From contig CM056552.1 of the NCBI GenBank assembly GCA_029721515.1, positions 15,153,001 to 15,217,000 of the forward strand: a DNA stretch of 64,000 bases, read 5' to 3'. The notes beneath the pieces are model-generated. The model saw nothing but the letters and a program-made list of their open reading frames with translations, did not search any database and had not been told where the DNA came from. Made by a program: the position numbers and the translations under genes. Below are positions 12,652-25,733 of this stretch, piece after piece; position 1 is the first letter of the stretch; each line of letters opens with the position of its first letter. The DNA comes from Synanceia verrucosa (taxonomy: Eukaryota; Chordata; Actinopteri; Perciformes; Synanceiidae).

Positions 12652-13237
12652 TCTAAAAATGAGGGTGGAGTTCCTGGTACAATTTCTCTGAAGAACTGAG
12701 CCAGACGTATCCCAGGTTGCTGTGTTTTTAGTGCATACATTCTTTACACAAAAGTCCATATTTTCATAATAAACACTGATATCAGTGGCACGATGTAGAA
12801 TGATACGCAGGTTTAAAAGCGTTGATAAACACTTGTCCAACTTCTCATGTAAAGGTCATGAAGGTGTGAAAGAGAAGTGAAAGTGAAAATGTCACTGGCC
12901 TCCCACCAGCTATCTGGTGCAGTGGCTCCTATAGACACATGGGGGGCCTGTGGGGGCTGTGGTGGTAGTCAACACTCTGGACAGTTATCATTATGCATTC
13001 ATTATCATTATATTTATTCATAAAAATAAAGACAGATGGCACATTTCTACACAGTTACATCTCACCCACCAACATGGATTACATATTTTTTTACTCAAAT
13101 TTACACTCAATTTCCATCACAAACAAGGTTTATTGCACAAAATGTAATTTAAAGGGACTCCTGCCTGTTGGATTTTATCTTTGACATAACATTTGTCAAA
13201 CTATGCTCATTATTAAACACTAAGCAGTGAACTGAAG

Positions 13238-13280
13238 ATAAGATAAACCTTTATTAATCCCACAGCTGGGAGATTTAGTG
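13238..13280 (-). mobile_element. Short LINE 3'-end remnant
   Basis: GATAAGATAAACCTTTATTAATCCCACAGCTGGGA is the reverse complement of a typical fish LINE 3' end (TGGGATTAATAAAGG plus (TTATC)n tail). Only the extreme tail remains. Family is not assigned. Confidence 0.5.
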
Positions 13281-13969
13281 TCACAGTATTAATGGTCAAG
13301 TAACAGGAGCTGTATAGAGCAGACCTGGGTACTGTATGTCCCCAGGGCCACATCTGGCCCTTGGACTGTCTCCCACTGGTGAGAGGTCAAAGGCAATTTA
13401 GGAATCAAACACAAAGCATTGCTTTTAAAAGACACCTGTTATTTTGTCAATTAGTAGGTGGGCCTACAAAGGTAAAGCTGTGTGTTTAGTTATTGCATTA
13501 AAGGTCACCATGACTACAGTTTAAATCACATTACCAGATTAAAACACCAGGTACTTTTCTGTATAGTTACTCTAATGTTGGTCTTTGAAATGCTACAGGA
13601 ACATGCTCATATTCAAAATATTTTTTTTGTGAATGATGGTTAAGTAGTGACAGGATATTGGGCTATTTTTCAACGCCAACTTATTGAAACCACATAATTT
13701 ACTGCTTCATATGAAGAAATAAATTAATACTGAGCAAAATTCACTTCAGTTTATTGGTCAGGTCCTACACAACAGCTTCAGTTTCTCATATGGCCATGAT
13801 AGAAAGAAATTGTAGTGGGACATTCAAATATAATACAAAACATGTTCATGATAAATTCATAAATATCAAAGGAACAATAGAATAAGATAAGTCCATAAAA
13901 ACACCTGTTCCCTGTGTTGTTGGGGGATCTCTCGGAGCCTCCCTCGGGGCCCCAGATAGTTTCTGAACC

Positions 13970-14239
13970 CTACCTTGAGAACCAACACACATATAAACAT
14001 TAGCGCGCGGATGGGCGGTGCGAGTCAGCATCTTTGTGCGCATGCTCTGTTGAGAGGACGGTGTAGCCGCGTGCAGGTCAGCATCATCGCGGTTCAGGTC
14101 CAGCTGGAGAGAGGCTGCGGAAGAACAGATCAGAGATCAGAGATATCGATCCACACAGAGCAGCAGCACCATGAGCAAAGTGCAGGGAGGGATGAAATGT
14201 GTCAAATACCTGCTGTTCGTCTTCAACTTCATCTTCTGG
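13970..14239 (+). promoter_or_regulatory. CpG-rich promoter/5' UTR region of tspan2
   Basis: GC- and CpG-rich DNA (GCGCGCGGATGGGCGG and surroundings), unlike the AT-rich flanks, directly precedes and overlaps the first coding exon of tspan2. The start site is not defined. Confidence 0.55.
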
Positions 14240-17200
14240 GTAAGTCCGCCTCTCTCACGACTCGGATGTTAAAAACAACCTCACTGCTATTTTAATATCA
14301 TCTGCTGGGCATCTTTTATTTTTATTTCTCCCTCAGAGGTGTCTGATTTTATTTATAATAAACGAGTGTTCGTTATGTGTAAATCCTGCTAGCCTTACCG
14401 TGGTGTTTACACTGTCAACACACTGCAGCCTCTTATTCATGTTGTTATGTACATGGTTTTTAATAAACCTGTTACTGAAGTGCAGATTGCTGCTGTTGTT
14501 TCCATTAATCATCAAACCATTCTTTTCTTATGTTATCAATCATGTTCTCCTCATTTTAAATCCATTATAAACACAAGATGGTGTATGAGATGGTTTCAAT
14601 AATTAATGAGTCAATCAGATGACAGTGTGTGATTTGTCATGTAGTGTGTAATGAACTGTGCTCATCGTGCAGCATCACAGCTGCAGTGTGTTGCCACTTT
14701 TCCAACACAGCCTCCTCTCAGATGCTCTCCCATGCTCTCTCACGGTGCTGTGACTTTCCTGCAGCAGGTCTGAGGGATGTGGGAGTGGCAGGGTTAATCT
14801 GTTTTGAGAACATCATGGAGGCCCTTTTGTTTTGGTCTGTTATGCTACATTAGATCTGCTCAGATAAGGTTACCTGTGGCTCCGGCTAACTGTTGGGAGT
14901 CACTTTGGATTTTCTGCACAGTAACTCATCATCTGACATGTTGTCAGGACTTGTTATTGTCTGTGTGGATGATGGGAATGATACAGGCCATGGGGTTATG
15001 GACACGTTCAACTACAGGGAGAAAGATTTTTCCTTTTTAGACAGTTTTATTGTGAAAAGATCACAACCCTGCATGTCCTGGCTTAACCCACTGGAGGTCC
15101 TGACTCCATCTATCAGCCACTGCAGGCTCTGCACATATTCTGCTTAAATTATTCACTTGTGTTAATTCATTAACTTTGTTTGTGACAGGTTTAAATAGAA
15201 ATATAAAAAGAAATATAACCTATTGCAACTAATGTTTTTTCAGTCAATAAAAGTCAATAAAATGTCTGAAAATAGTGACCAAAGCTCATCACAGTTTCCT
15301 AAAGGTGATGAGCAAGGAGTTCAAAACCCATAGAAACTACATTTACTGACATGTAAAATAATTTTACATACAAAATACATTTCACTTGCAGATTTTTTTT
15401 GTTCGAAAAACACTTTAACAGTGCATCGATCACCGCAATAGTTTACAGATTCACAGGCTAACAGAGCGTTAGTTGTCGAGGATGGGTGCTCGTGTTTTAC
15501 TTCTAAATGATACAGTATATCTGCATCTAAACGGCTGCATTGATTCATCTGTGCTCTGTAAGACGATCTCTTGTGTCGCCCAAACACACAGCGGCCTCTT
15601 TGTTTGGGAGTTTGGGGACTGAAAGCAGAGCTGTTGTGGTCGGAGCCAAAAGGGGCGTACAGTACGCTGTCATTTTAGGCTGCAGAGCCAAACAAGCAGC
15701 CAATGCCAGTGTGAGTTACATCACCCAGGCACTGTGAGGCTGGCACAGCCTGTGGCTGAAATGCACCATGGGAGACAGAGCGTTGATGCTGCGATGGTGT
15801 CGTTAAAATCTGATAGTCTGACGGTCCAACATGGATTAATGTTAGTTTTAATCCAGCATCTTTGAGATGCTTTCCTCCCAGAACATAATGTTTTTTTATA
15901 TAGCTCACTGTTAAAGTTTAAATCCATTATCATAAATAAGAGAAATATGGATTATAATTTAGTTTTCAGCCTGTCAAATATTTATGTGTGGATTTATTGT
16001 TTAAAGTGTCTTAATCCAATGTAACTAATCAGTTGAAACCGAATAAAGCTATTTCCGTGACTGAAGAAGGTCAGAGGGATTCACTTTCTCAGGGAGACAC
16101 CTGGTTTCAATCGATTGGTTTACTTCTGGTCTAACAGGGAGCAATGATGTCCTCTCTCTGTTGTGACAAACTCTTTTTTGCAACAACAAACTATCACTAA
16201 AAGATTGGTAGACAGCTGAAAAACCAGTCCCGGTGAAAGTCTTCTTTTAGCCACACATACAGAGAATGATGTGTTTGAGAGTCTGAACGAGTCTTAAGCT
16301 TCCATCCATTTTCTACCACTTATCCTCACATGGGGGCTGGAGTCTATCCCAGCTGTCTTAGGGCGAAAGGCAGGGTACACCCTGGACAAGTCTCCAGTTC
16401 ATCACAGGACACATAGAGACAGAAAACTACTCACACTCACATTCACACCTACGGTCAATTTAAATTAGCCAATTAACTTAATCCCCATGCATGTTTTTGG
16501 ATGGCGGGAGGAAGCCGGAGTACCTGGAGAGAACCCACACAGACACGGGGAGAACATGCAAACTCCACACAGAATCGAACCCGGTACCTTCTTGCTGTGA
16601 GGCGACAGTGCCCAGGTCTTAAACTTGTCTCTGAAAAAAAATTACTCGTTGAGGGGCTGTGTAAACCTATGGAATCCATTTCTGAATCATGTCATGCCTA
16701 ATATTGTTCTGTGCCGTCCTGTTTTGTTGTGTCTTCCTTTTGGGGTGGGTTGTTTTGACTTCTTTTTATTTAATTTAATTTATTTTTTTATATCTCTGTA
16801 TTTGTTGTGTGTTGCTCATACTTTCTGATTTGTGCTATTGACCATTCCATTAATACAGTGTATTAATGTGAAAATCTCAATAAAAAAAAGTTACCAAAAA
16901 AAACTATCTCTGGCAGAAGAGAAGCCGAGCATCAGTAGCCACTCTGCTGATGAGACAAAGACCGGAAAACCACCTACAGAATATTAATCAACAGAAAAAA
17001 CACCATGATGGGCTTCAATGAATCCTGGGCGACCACACTGAGAGCTTCCCACCAGAGACATCCCTCAAATCCTAAAAATAAATAGGGACCACATTTCAAA
17101 GAGCATTGTGCAGTAATATTCTGCAAAGACCCCTGTTGCACTGTTTTTGTTTCTATCACATAATCAGAGTTTTGCTTTCATATTTATTTGTCGTCACTGT

Positions 17201-18344
17201 ATCATCTTTTGGTTCTTATTTCTGCACTGTGTTTATGTTTATATGTATACATGTTTGCATGTTATAAGTTTATGTTTATATGTCCTGCACCAAGATACAA
17301 AGATAACATCCTTGTTTGTGCAAAATTGGCAAAAGAATTGTTTCTGATTCTGACTCTGACATGTGAAGTTATGACCTGAATATTGATGATGTGTCGTTCG
17401 TCAGCTGTCGGGCCTGTTGGTGCTGGCTGTGGGACTGTGGCTCAGGTTTGACCCAGAAACCGTGGAGCTGCTGACAGGCGACGGCGCTCCAGACACCTTC
17501 TTCATAGGTACAGTACATCCTCCAACCACACCTCACCTAAAATATGGTGCAAAACAAACACTCTCAGTTGTTTATTCTTTATATTGTGAGAAACAGTTGG
17601 ATTATCTTGATTCAGTCAAGTCATTTAATAACTCAGTAGTGCAACCATGCAGATTTGTTTTTTTCACATCAGTGATGGAAGAAGAAAAATTTGAAGATTT
17701 CCATTGAATGATTTCTGTTGAGTTTTCCGTCTTAAGTACGCTCAATGTGATGTTGTTCTTTAGATTAAGACACGTTTTCAGCTATAAAATAGATCTAATA
17801 TAGGTGAAAAATCGCCTTTCCAGAGCATACAGTGTAGGACTGAATTTCATGCGTGATGACATCAGGTTTCAAACTGTATATTAGTAATCATTTAAAAACT
17901 TCCCGGGGGATTCCCCACTGCCATTTTAACCAAAGAACGTTTCAGGGGCTGCAGGTGTTGCTGTGCAGTAATGAACACTTAACAGGCACAGTTAACCCTC
18001 AATGCACTGTGATGTTTCCTCCATGAAGTGGTTTTACTCATCGTTCATGTCATTCTCTTCACCCACGTGACGCATGGCGCTGAGGGGTAGACAAAGAGGA
18101 CATGTCAAACTGTTATCGACATGCACCATTAGTGGTGCTGCTCTGTTTTATGGGTTATGGAGATAATTACTCATGTTTACAAATACTGTTTCCATTTTCC
18201 TCTCGCTGGAACGATAGAAATTGATCAGAGATGCTCAAGCAGTGACAGATGTTGTATGAGGTGATAACATAGTATAGGTGATTAAAACAGAGTGGACAAA
18301 CAGCCTTCATTGTGAAGTAGTGGTGCAGCACTCCATACAATAGG

Positions 18345-18382
<38 letters not shown>

Positions 18383-21300
18383 AGGAGCAGATGATCAGAA
18401 TGAAGCCTATTCTTGTTACTCCCATTTAGACCATGATCTAAAATGGTGACTTCACTTCATCAGCTCTCTGCTGTGCTTTCATGCGATTGGATGTGTCTCT
18501 TAGGAAGCGAGCAGCAGGTCAGGTGGGGTAGGAGTCTGTCCTTTAGTAGCGGCCATACTGTCCCATGTAGTTCATCCTTGTGAGAAATAAATGCTTCATA
18601 CGGTTTGAGAGTCAAATATAGAGCTGATAACTCTTCTGTAACTGCATGTTGATGCTGTCATACAGGATCTATTACTCCACAGATTACTGAGCTAAAACAT
18701 ACAGTACATGTTCTGATAGTTTTTCATCCGTTCATGCAAACTGCTGTGGGTGAGATCACTTCTGCTCTGTTAGGTTTTGCCTCACATGCAAATATCACAG
18801 AGCTCTCCCAACTTGTCACTCACATTTTTATGTGTACATTTATACAAAAATACACAAGTACTTCACCATAACTCACACCACATGTTGTTCACTTTAACAT
18901 TAAACTCATTAATGCGTCTTTTATAATAATCCACAACCAAACTGATGCCTGATCACTTCCTGCACATGATCTGCTCTGGCTGTTATGCAACAACAGACTG
19001 CAGCAGGTTACTGCATGCATCTATCTGAAAGATCCTGCAGAGGGTTGATCGACTCACAGAGGAGCCTTAGCAACAAAATCAACACCATCATGAGCAGGAT
19101 GGTGGAGCGTTGCTTCCCACGTTCACCTCCAGCAAAGAGACCGAACAGAGCAATACCATAACAAGTCAAAGTAGAAGCATTCCCTGCAGGTGAATCACTT
19201 TCCATTCTGCCAGCAAGCTAACAGCCATTTACCAGAGAAACTTCATGTTTACACTAATATGAATCACCAGCTGCTACCAGTGTTAACAAGGAGGAAGTGT
19301 TCTGCTGCATGTCACCAATCACACCACGAGGAGGTCTAAAAATATCACCAGGCTTGATCATTTGTATGGAGACACTTTGTATATACTGTAGAAGCTGTCT
19401 TGGCCCATTATATTTTCCATTGCTAATGCTCTGCTTTGAAACACCGCCCCCCCTCCTCATATTCACCTCATCTTTACCTTCCCTTTTGTGCAACAGCAGG
19501 AAAACAACAGCTTGCAGTCGCCCCATGTGGATTAATTAAATTGCTGCAGCGGTTGCAATCTATGTCACCACTAGACCCTTAGCGTGGACCTCGGGGATGG
19601 GGTGTGTAGTTACAGTGTGAAGCGCTCAGTAGTGAGAGCTGGGAGCAAGGGAGGTGATGACATCCAGGCTCGTGGGGGAGCTGGGATGGCTTCTGCAGCA
19701 ATCAAAAGGATTTGCCTCTCCACCAGACAGGTGGTGTCTGTTGCTCTGCTTCAACCTAAAGGACCATGAATGCACAAAGTCAGAGTAAAAGGAAATGTGT
19801 CAAAAATAGCTCCATCAGGTCTAATTCAAATTCAAATGGTGATACTGCACAGAGTCTGACTGCACTGCTGAGACATCACTGAGTAGGATTTCCAGCTATT
19901 TGCAGCTCGTCTGCAGCAGGATGGAGACCAGCGTCTTGTTCTGTTCAGCACACCGAGAGGGACGGACAGATGGTGTTTATTTTAGGAGGTTTCAGTTATT
20001 GGAATGTCTCCACGCTCATCCATGTAACCAGTATCTTTCTGGAGCTTTTTAACTCCATGTAATTCAGACACAATGACCATGACACACTTTAAACAGCAGC
20101 TTTAATCTAATCTGACAGATTAAATGCATTCACCAAGAGGAGGAAGTGACAAAGAAGAACTATTTTAAGCAGCGAGCCAAACCTGTGGTTGTGGTGTCAG
20201 AGAATCTTTTTCGGGGTTTCTGATTTCTTTTATCTCGACTCAAAGCTTAAAAATTCACAAGTGGCCGGATTGAAGCAGTGGGCTGACAATCACACTGACT
20301 TGTGGGTGGCGATTGAGAGCTTTTTGGCGACTCAAAGAGTTTCCACCTACACTTTTCTACTGGTAGTCAAACACAACAACAGTCCTTTTAGAAATTTTGC
20401 TTCCCCAAAGACAGTTGGATCCTGCTGCCATCCTCAGTTGAAGCTGTGAACTGCAGTCCTGTGACAGAGCCCAGATGAGTCACAGATGATGCCAGACATG
20501 AATCGATCGTCAACATGACAGCATTGGTGGATCGTTCTTTTCACAATACTGATCTGTATCTGCTGTTTCTCTCCTCAGCTGTGTACATCCTTCTCGGCGC
20601 AGGAGGGCTGATGATGGTCGTCGGGTTCTTCGGGTGTTTCGGAGCCGTACGAGAGTCTCAGTGTCTTCTTGCGTCTGTGAGTTCAAGTGTTCAAAAATGG
20701 CACCTCTTGTGGGATTATTCATGCACCACAGTGTCACATTTTGATGTTCCTTCAAAGATATACTCCACTGTGACACAATCCCTGACATGTTTTACAGGTC
20801 TCTAATTTCTAAATAATTCAATCATTCCTTTCCTTGATTTTCCTTGGAACGAGATGCAGGATGTACAATTTGGCACATAATAGACTGTGATACATATATT
20901 TCTAATTTGTTGATTCCAATGAATTGTGAGGTTAAGCAAGGATCTTAAGTCAGATCACAGCAGGTGAAGGTGGAGTAAAGTTCCGAATGATAAATGAATA
21001 ATAGATGAATTTATTAAATGAAATTAAATTTTTAAATTTTATTAATAGATGATTTACTTTGGTGTCTTTCAAGGACATTCCTAACTTTCTTACAAGTCGT
21101 ACCAAAGTACATATTTTTTTGAGGAAACATCCCATAAAGCAACACTTTTTGTTTGATAGCTGTTAATAGACAGTAGTAATAATCCTCTCCTCTGTTCTGC
21201 AGTTCTTTGCTTGTCTTCTGATCATCTTTGGAGCAGAGATTGCAGCTGGAGTGTTTGGATTCATAAACAAGGAACAGGTAACATCTATGTAATTCAGTTT

Positions 21301-23530
21301 TTAAAATCACATTGCATCTTTTAAATGTGTGATGAAATTCCCATAAGTATCAGATTCTTCTTTTTTCCATGACAGATTGTTGAGGAAGTACAAAAGTTTT
21401 ACAGCAGCTCCATCGCTGATGTCTCCAACACCAACGCCACCGCAATCGCTTCCATCTATCACAAAACTGTGAGTGAAGATCGTCCTCTCCTGTCACATTT
21501 AAGGCCTCCAGCACCACAGTGATATTCTCCTTACTTTTCACATCTGCAGCTCAACTGTTGTGGAGGTTCCAGGTCAGACTTGTCTAACATACTTTGTGAA
21601 GATGCCGAAGATAACGTCCAGGTAGAGCCTCATGTCTACTGTAACACTTTTTATCCACATGGTGGCAGTGAAGCGCTGTGTGGTGTTGGATCAGCAGGAT
21701 GATGAGCAGCACCTGTGATAACAATATTATTGCTTTATTGTTGTTTTTAGGATTGTCTCACTGCAATAACAGATTTCTTCAATGAAAAGCTGCATATTAT
21801 TGGATACATTGGGATCGGGGTCGCAGGAGTGATGGTGAGAATACTGTATACAAAACCTTGAATTTAAAGGGATAGTCCACCCCTATGTGAAATGTTGTCA
21901 TTCCTCACAGCCCCGAGAGTTAAATAAGTGAGCAAAAGTGTTTTTAGCTGGATCAGCTATTGCTCTAAACTGACGGGGCTGTCGTTAGCTTAGCTTTGCG
22001 TAGGTGCTGTAATGTATTGTTGCCAGCTAGAATGTCGTTGCAAAAGTAATTCCTAATAACTAATAATTTTCCTAATTACTTCTCATGACCTACATTCACA
22101 ATGAGTACAAATGCAAATTAACACAAATGTATTGACTACTAGGCCGATTTTTACTTGGGACTATATTCCGACAAAGCACCGCTGCCGGGCACAAAGACAC
22201 CATGCAGCACCCCCAACTTCCATCAATACATAGAGTGATGTGCACAGAGTTGTTGTTAGTAGTTAGAAGTCTGTTTCAAGTGGAATAAGGAAAAATGGTT
22301 ATTAGCTGTGTTGCAAAGGGCTGCGAAAGCAAGCAGAGGAAATACACAAACACAGTGTTTCACAGAATTCCAAAAGTAATGGAATGAAGAAATCTTTGGC
22401 TTGCTGCATTCCTTCAACAACACCAGTGGAGAAAATAAAACAATATCGCTTCTGCCAGGACCATTTCACACCAGGGGATTACAAAGAGAAGATGCAGTAT
22501 GCTACAGGAAAGACATGACAAAGTCTGAAAAATGCAGCAGTCCCATCAATTTTTATGACCAACCTCATTAGCATTTGAAACAGCACCACAAAAAAGAGGG
22601 TCAGAGGATTTTCAAGCTCTTCTAATTTATTTTCATTTATTCTATTCAACTGTAGAATATGCTCAGGTTTAAGTTAAACTAGTGGTTATTTTGCACTATT
22701 AAAATATTTGTTTTTATTGGATTCATTGAGGTTATTTTTCAGGGTCTTCTTATTTGTTTCTATTTATTTAATTCAATTACAGAATATTATTATGTTTAAA
22801 GTTAAAACTTATCTAACCCATTGGTTAATAGTAAATGGGTCAGTTTTTTCATGCCTTCTGTTGCTGACCATTGTTTTCTGTTTGTGTTTGTGATACTAAT
22901 AGTCGTAATGTATCATTCATATTGATATTGATACTCAAGGCTGCAGCGTTGGTGTTGTATTGGGACAGCCCTTGTATTGACTACTCCTCGGATGGAAGGA
23001 CCATCTCACCCAGTAAAAACAAAAAGAGCTTCTGAACAGGATTACCAAGTGTAGCTTTCAGTCCTCTGTAGATACTCTACATTTATTGCAATGCTCACTC
23101 TGGAAACTGAGCGACATTTCGACAATGTCACAGATTTTAACAAAAACAAACTGTTTCCCAGTTAAATTTCCAGTAGCAGTGTTTGTGAGTTTGTGAGTAG
23201 CAGCCGACAGGAAGTAAACATGGAGGCAAGCCGTTGCCTAGCAACACAATTCCTTTGTAGTACAGTAGAAACGATAAATATGAGTACGAACTACAAAAAT
23301 GAGCAAGATATGGGACCTTAAAAATTCACAAACCCAACATCGTTACTCCAGGTCACAGTCATTTCTAACCATTCAGCCTCACTGACTGGTTATACTGGGT
23401 GGTGCTGCTTTACATGAGGCTTCATGACTGTTTTAACATGTCTCTTAAATGTGTCTGATTACAGATCATAGGAATGGTCTTCAGTATGGTTCTGTGCTGT
23501 GCCATCAGGAACAACAGGGAGGTTATATAG
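14171..23530 (+). CDS. tspan2: Tetraspanin-2
   Basis: Four-pass membrane organiser of the CD9-like tetraspanin group; in mammals TSPAN2 is prominent in oligodendrocytes and neurons. Coding exons are 14171-14239, 17405-17507, 20579-20676, 21203-21277, 21376-21468, 21550-21621, 21751-21834 and 23465-23530. All have GT-AG borders and join in frame to 219 residues (human about 221). The ATG has a strong Kozak context (CACCATG). Transmembrane segments lie near residues 13-35, 59-80, 90-111 and 190-212. The large extracellular loop has the CCG motif at 149-151 plus Cys162 and Cys172. The polar motif GFFGCFGAVRESQC follows TM2, and the tail is CCAIRNNREVI, close to mammalian TSPAN2. Its position directly after ngf supports TSPAN2 over CD9. 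Introns 1 and 7 carry mobile-element remnants. Confidence 0.95.
16302..16615 (-). mobile_element. tRNA-derived SINE, copy 4, in tspan2 intron 1
   Basis: Inverted copy lacking the first part of the tRNA-like head. It is flanked by GTCTTAAGCTT / GTCTTAAACTT (16291-16301 and 16616-16626), an 11-bp duplication with one mismatch. Confidence 0.87.
18346..18376. repeat. (TC)n microsatellite in tspan2 intron 2
   Basis: About 14 uninterrupted TC units followed by a short GT run. Confidence 0.9.
19260..19575. mobile_element. MITE remnant in tspan2 intron 2
   Basis: It includes GCAACAGCAGG, CAGTCGCCCCATGTGGATTA and GCGGTTGCAATCTATG ... CACCACTAGA, sharing its end motif with the repeat upstream of ngf. 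Edges are approximate; identity rests on resemblance only. Confidence 0.35.
22295..22528 (+). pseudogene. Broken THAP-domain (P-element-type transposase) fragment in tspan2 intron 7
   Basis: From ATG at 22295 the frame reads CVAKGCESKQRKYTNTVFHR and then IPKVM, followed by a stop (TGA). In-frame residues resume (NLWLAAFLQQHQW), then a one-base shift leads to QYRFCQDHFTPGDY. The pattern C-x4-C ... C-x2-H with a following FTP is the THAP zinc-finger signature. At least one stop and one frameshift make it non-functional. No transposase catalytic domain is visible, so this is the DNA-binding head of an old element (P-element or THAP9-like) or a non-autonomous derivative. The repeat may span roughly 21.86-23.33 kb. 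Confidence 0.75.
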
Positions 23531-24421
23531 ATGGTAGAGTTGACCCCCCTCCCTTCAGCGGTCACCGCACACACACACCATGCTCATTGATCCCTTCATA
23601 ATCAACACATCTGCATGAAGAAGGGAAACACCAAAGTTACGTCTCAATGTGTCTGCTGGGGGAGGTTCACCGAATATCACAAACAAGAGAGTACAGTACA
23701 TCCCAGTTGTCCAAATTGAACACGATACGCTGGATCGTTATCTTCACGCCTTCCCCTCGACTCCACCAGCACTGAACTGAACTCATTTCTCTGCTCTTTC
23801 ACTCAAAACTCGCTCTGCTTTCAGCACAACTCCTCAGTTTTCACTGTTTCGTCCCACAGCTCAGTATATGAAGCCGTCTTTGACACAGGGATGTCGTGAT
23901 TGATGTAAATATGGACAGCTATTTTATTTTATGCACCTGCTGCTGATAATATTCCTTGTGCCCTTTCTAGCCTGTGTGTTCGTAATCAGTACTACTTTTT
24001 GTGCTTGAATGTTTTGAGGACTAGCCTGCCTTTGCTGAGTAGATTTCTATCATGTGCCTCGAGTCACACAAGCAAGCCTCCAGCTTCTGCTCTGTTTACC
24101 TACTTCAATATGTACATAAGCTCTCTGCCGCCACTCTGAAGTATTTCTACTATAAAGCACAATAGAGGACGTGTAGATGTGATATCAACCCAAAGGGTTA
24201 GGGAAGGTCTGATGATAAACTGCCACTCTGTGAATCTATTAATTCATCTGAAAGGTCATAAATAACATAACTGTACGTCTTGAGCTCCTCTGGAGCATGT
24301 GTGAACTGTAACACTGAGCTAGTCTGCATTCTGTGTGAATTATTTTGGATGTAAATTTTGTTAGTGTGGCAGTAAGATGTGAATTATATAATATAGTTTA
24401 TGCATAACTGTTAACCATAAT

Positions 24422-24427
24422 AATAAA
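24422..24427 (+). terminator. tspan2 polyadenylation signal (AATAAA)
   Basis: AATAAA about 890 bases after the tspan2 stop, followed by a GT-rich segment (ttggttgtcttgtg) typical of a downstream element. It fits the end of a roughly 0.9-kb 3' UTR. The minus-strand carrier gene converges on it from the right. Confidence 0.6.
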
Positions 24428-24429
24428 AA

Positions 24430-25733
24430 AAATATTTGGTGCTTATATGAAAGTGTTTGGTTGTCTTGTGCATCGTCAGTAGAAGCAGAGCATGTTTTAA
24501 ATGTTGGCAGGTCACTGAAATGCACCATTCAGATTAGCAGCGCAATGCTAAACCACAGTTTAAGGTTCAGCGCATGAAATCTTAAGTGTAATCACATCAA
24601 AGATTGTTGATTACTTAAGTACTTTGAGATGTCTTTGGACTACAAATAAATGCATTTGTTCCTGCCTCAGTAGTCCAACAGAAACTCCAGACAAGTTACC
24701 AGCACCAGAGCAGCATTAGTCTTCATAGTCAGCCTCCAAAACAAAAGTGACAGTTCTAGAGCTAAAGCTGAGCTTCCCTCAGTGATTAATCATTCAGTGT
24801 GTACTGGTTGTTCTGTAGCTATTCAGTCAAATAAATCCATGAACACAAAAAGAGTACATTGCAAATTTTAATAATATGTACAAAAAAAAAAAACCATCAA
24901 AAAGCACAAAATATGGTAACAGTCATATTTCACAGCTCAATCACAGTAATAATGCTTCTCCCCAGAGAGGAAAGTCAGCCTGCTGTTAAGGCATAACCCC
25001 CCCCCACCTTGAGGTTGCTTAATGTCTAAACTGACGTCGTATGGGAAAATACATACATAATATGCATGAATGCATCTCAAGTTTTTGCAGGTATTAAGAT
25101 AGAAACACTGCAGTCAACTACAACAACCACAGGGTTAATATCAAGTATATAAAACAGGACATCACTATGGTTCCACGAACCATATGGTCCCATGTAGGAA
25201 AGTTTATGATCAGTGAAATTTAACTCAGCTCTTGGTGAAAAACGTTCAAAATAAAAATGAAAGATCCCTCTGCAATAAATGTGCCCCTGTAGGCTCTGTA
25301 ACATGATAGCAAGAGAATAGGAAGAAAAGCTGCTGCATTCAGCAATTCAAAAAAAATACAACTAGCATAGGAAATATGAACAGTGATAGCATACAGAGAG
25401 AAAACAGGAATAGGTGTGCTTCTTTGATGGAGTGAGCTCCCCTCCCTCACAGAGGGAAACAGAACAGGACTGTCTCAGGGACAAAGAAAGAATATCACTG
25501 CAACTCTGAGTCCCCTGGTACAGTAAGGCTAACATCTTCAAGTGCAAACGTTGGCTCCAGCCTACTGAATAAGTCACAAAAAGTGTGTAAGTGCAACACA
25601 GCTGTCAGAAGATCTTCATATTCCTTCCTGACTGTCAGACAAGCTGTAAACTGATGGTATGTAGCTGCCAGTTGTTCCACCATCTACGTCCAGAAGGTCC
25701 TGTGCATACCCAGCCATCAAGTTGATTCTGCTC
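24430..25733 (-). other. 3' UTR and spacer between tspan2 and the SLC25A22-like gene
   Basis: The two genes converge. Minus-strand ATTAAA at 24867-24872 could end the carrier mRNA with a 0.86-kb 3' UTR. Nothing else is seen. Confidence 0.45.

Larger units (their letters stand above)
11571..13970. other. Intergenic DNA between ngf and tspan2, right part
   Basis: Holds a microsatellite, a diverged SINE piece and a LINE tail remnant. A minus-strand frame at about 12231-12366 with an acceptor (CTCTGCAG|G) encodes a hydrophobic segment (LTVELLMFVLPLFAALMW) but no partner exons are seen. Confidence 0.4.

Noticed and set aside
14804..15147. Overlapping plus-strand frames in tspan2 intron 1
   Set aside because: Intronic chance frames; tspan2 joins correctly from 14239 to 17405 without them.
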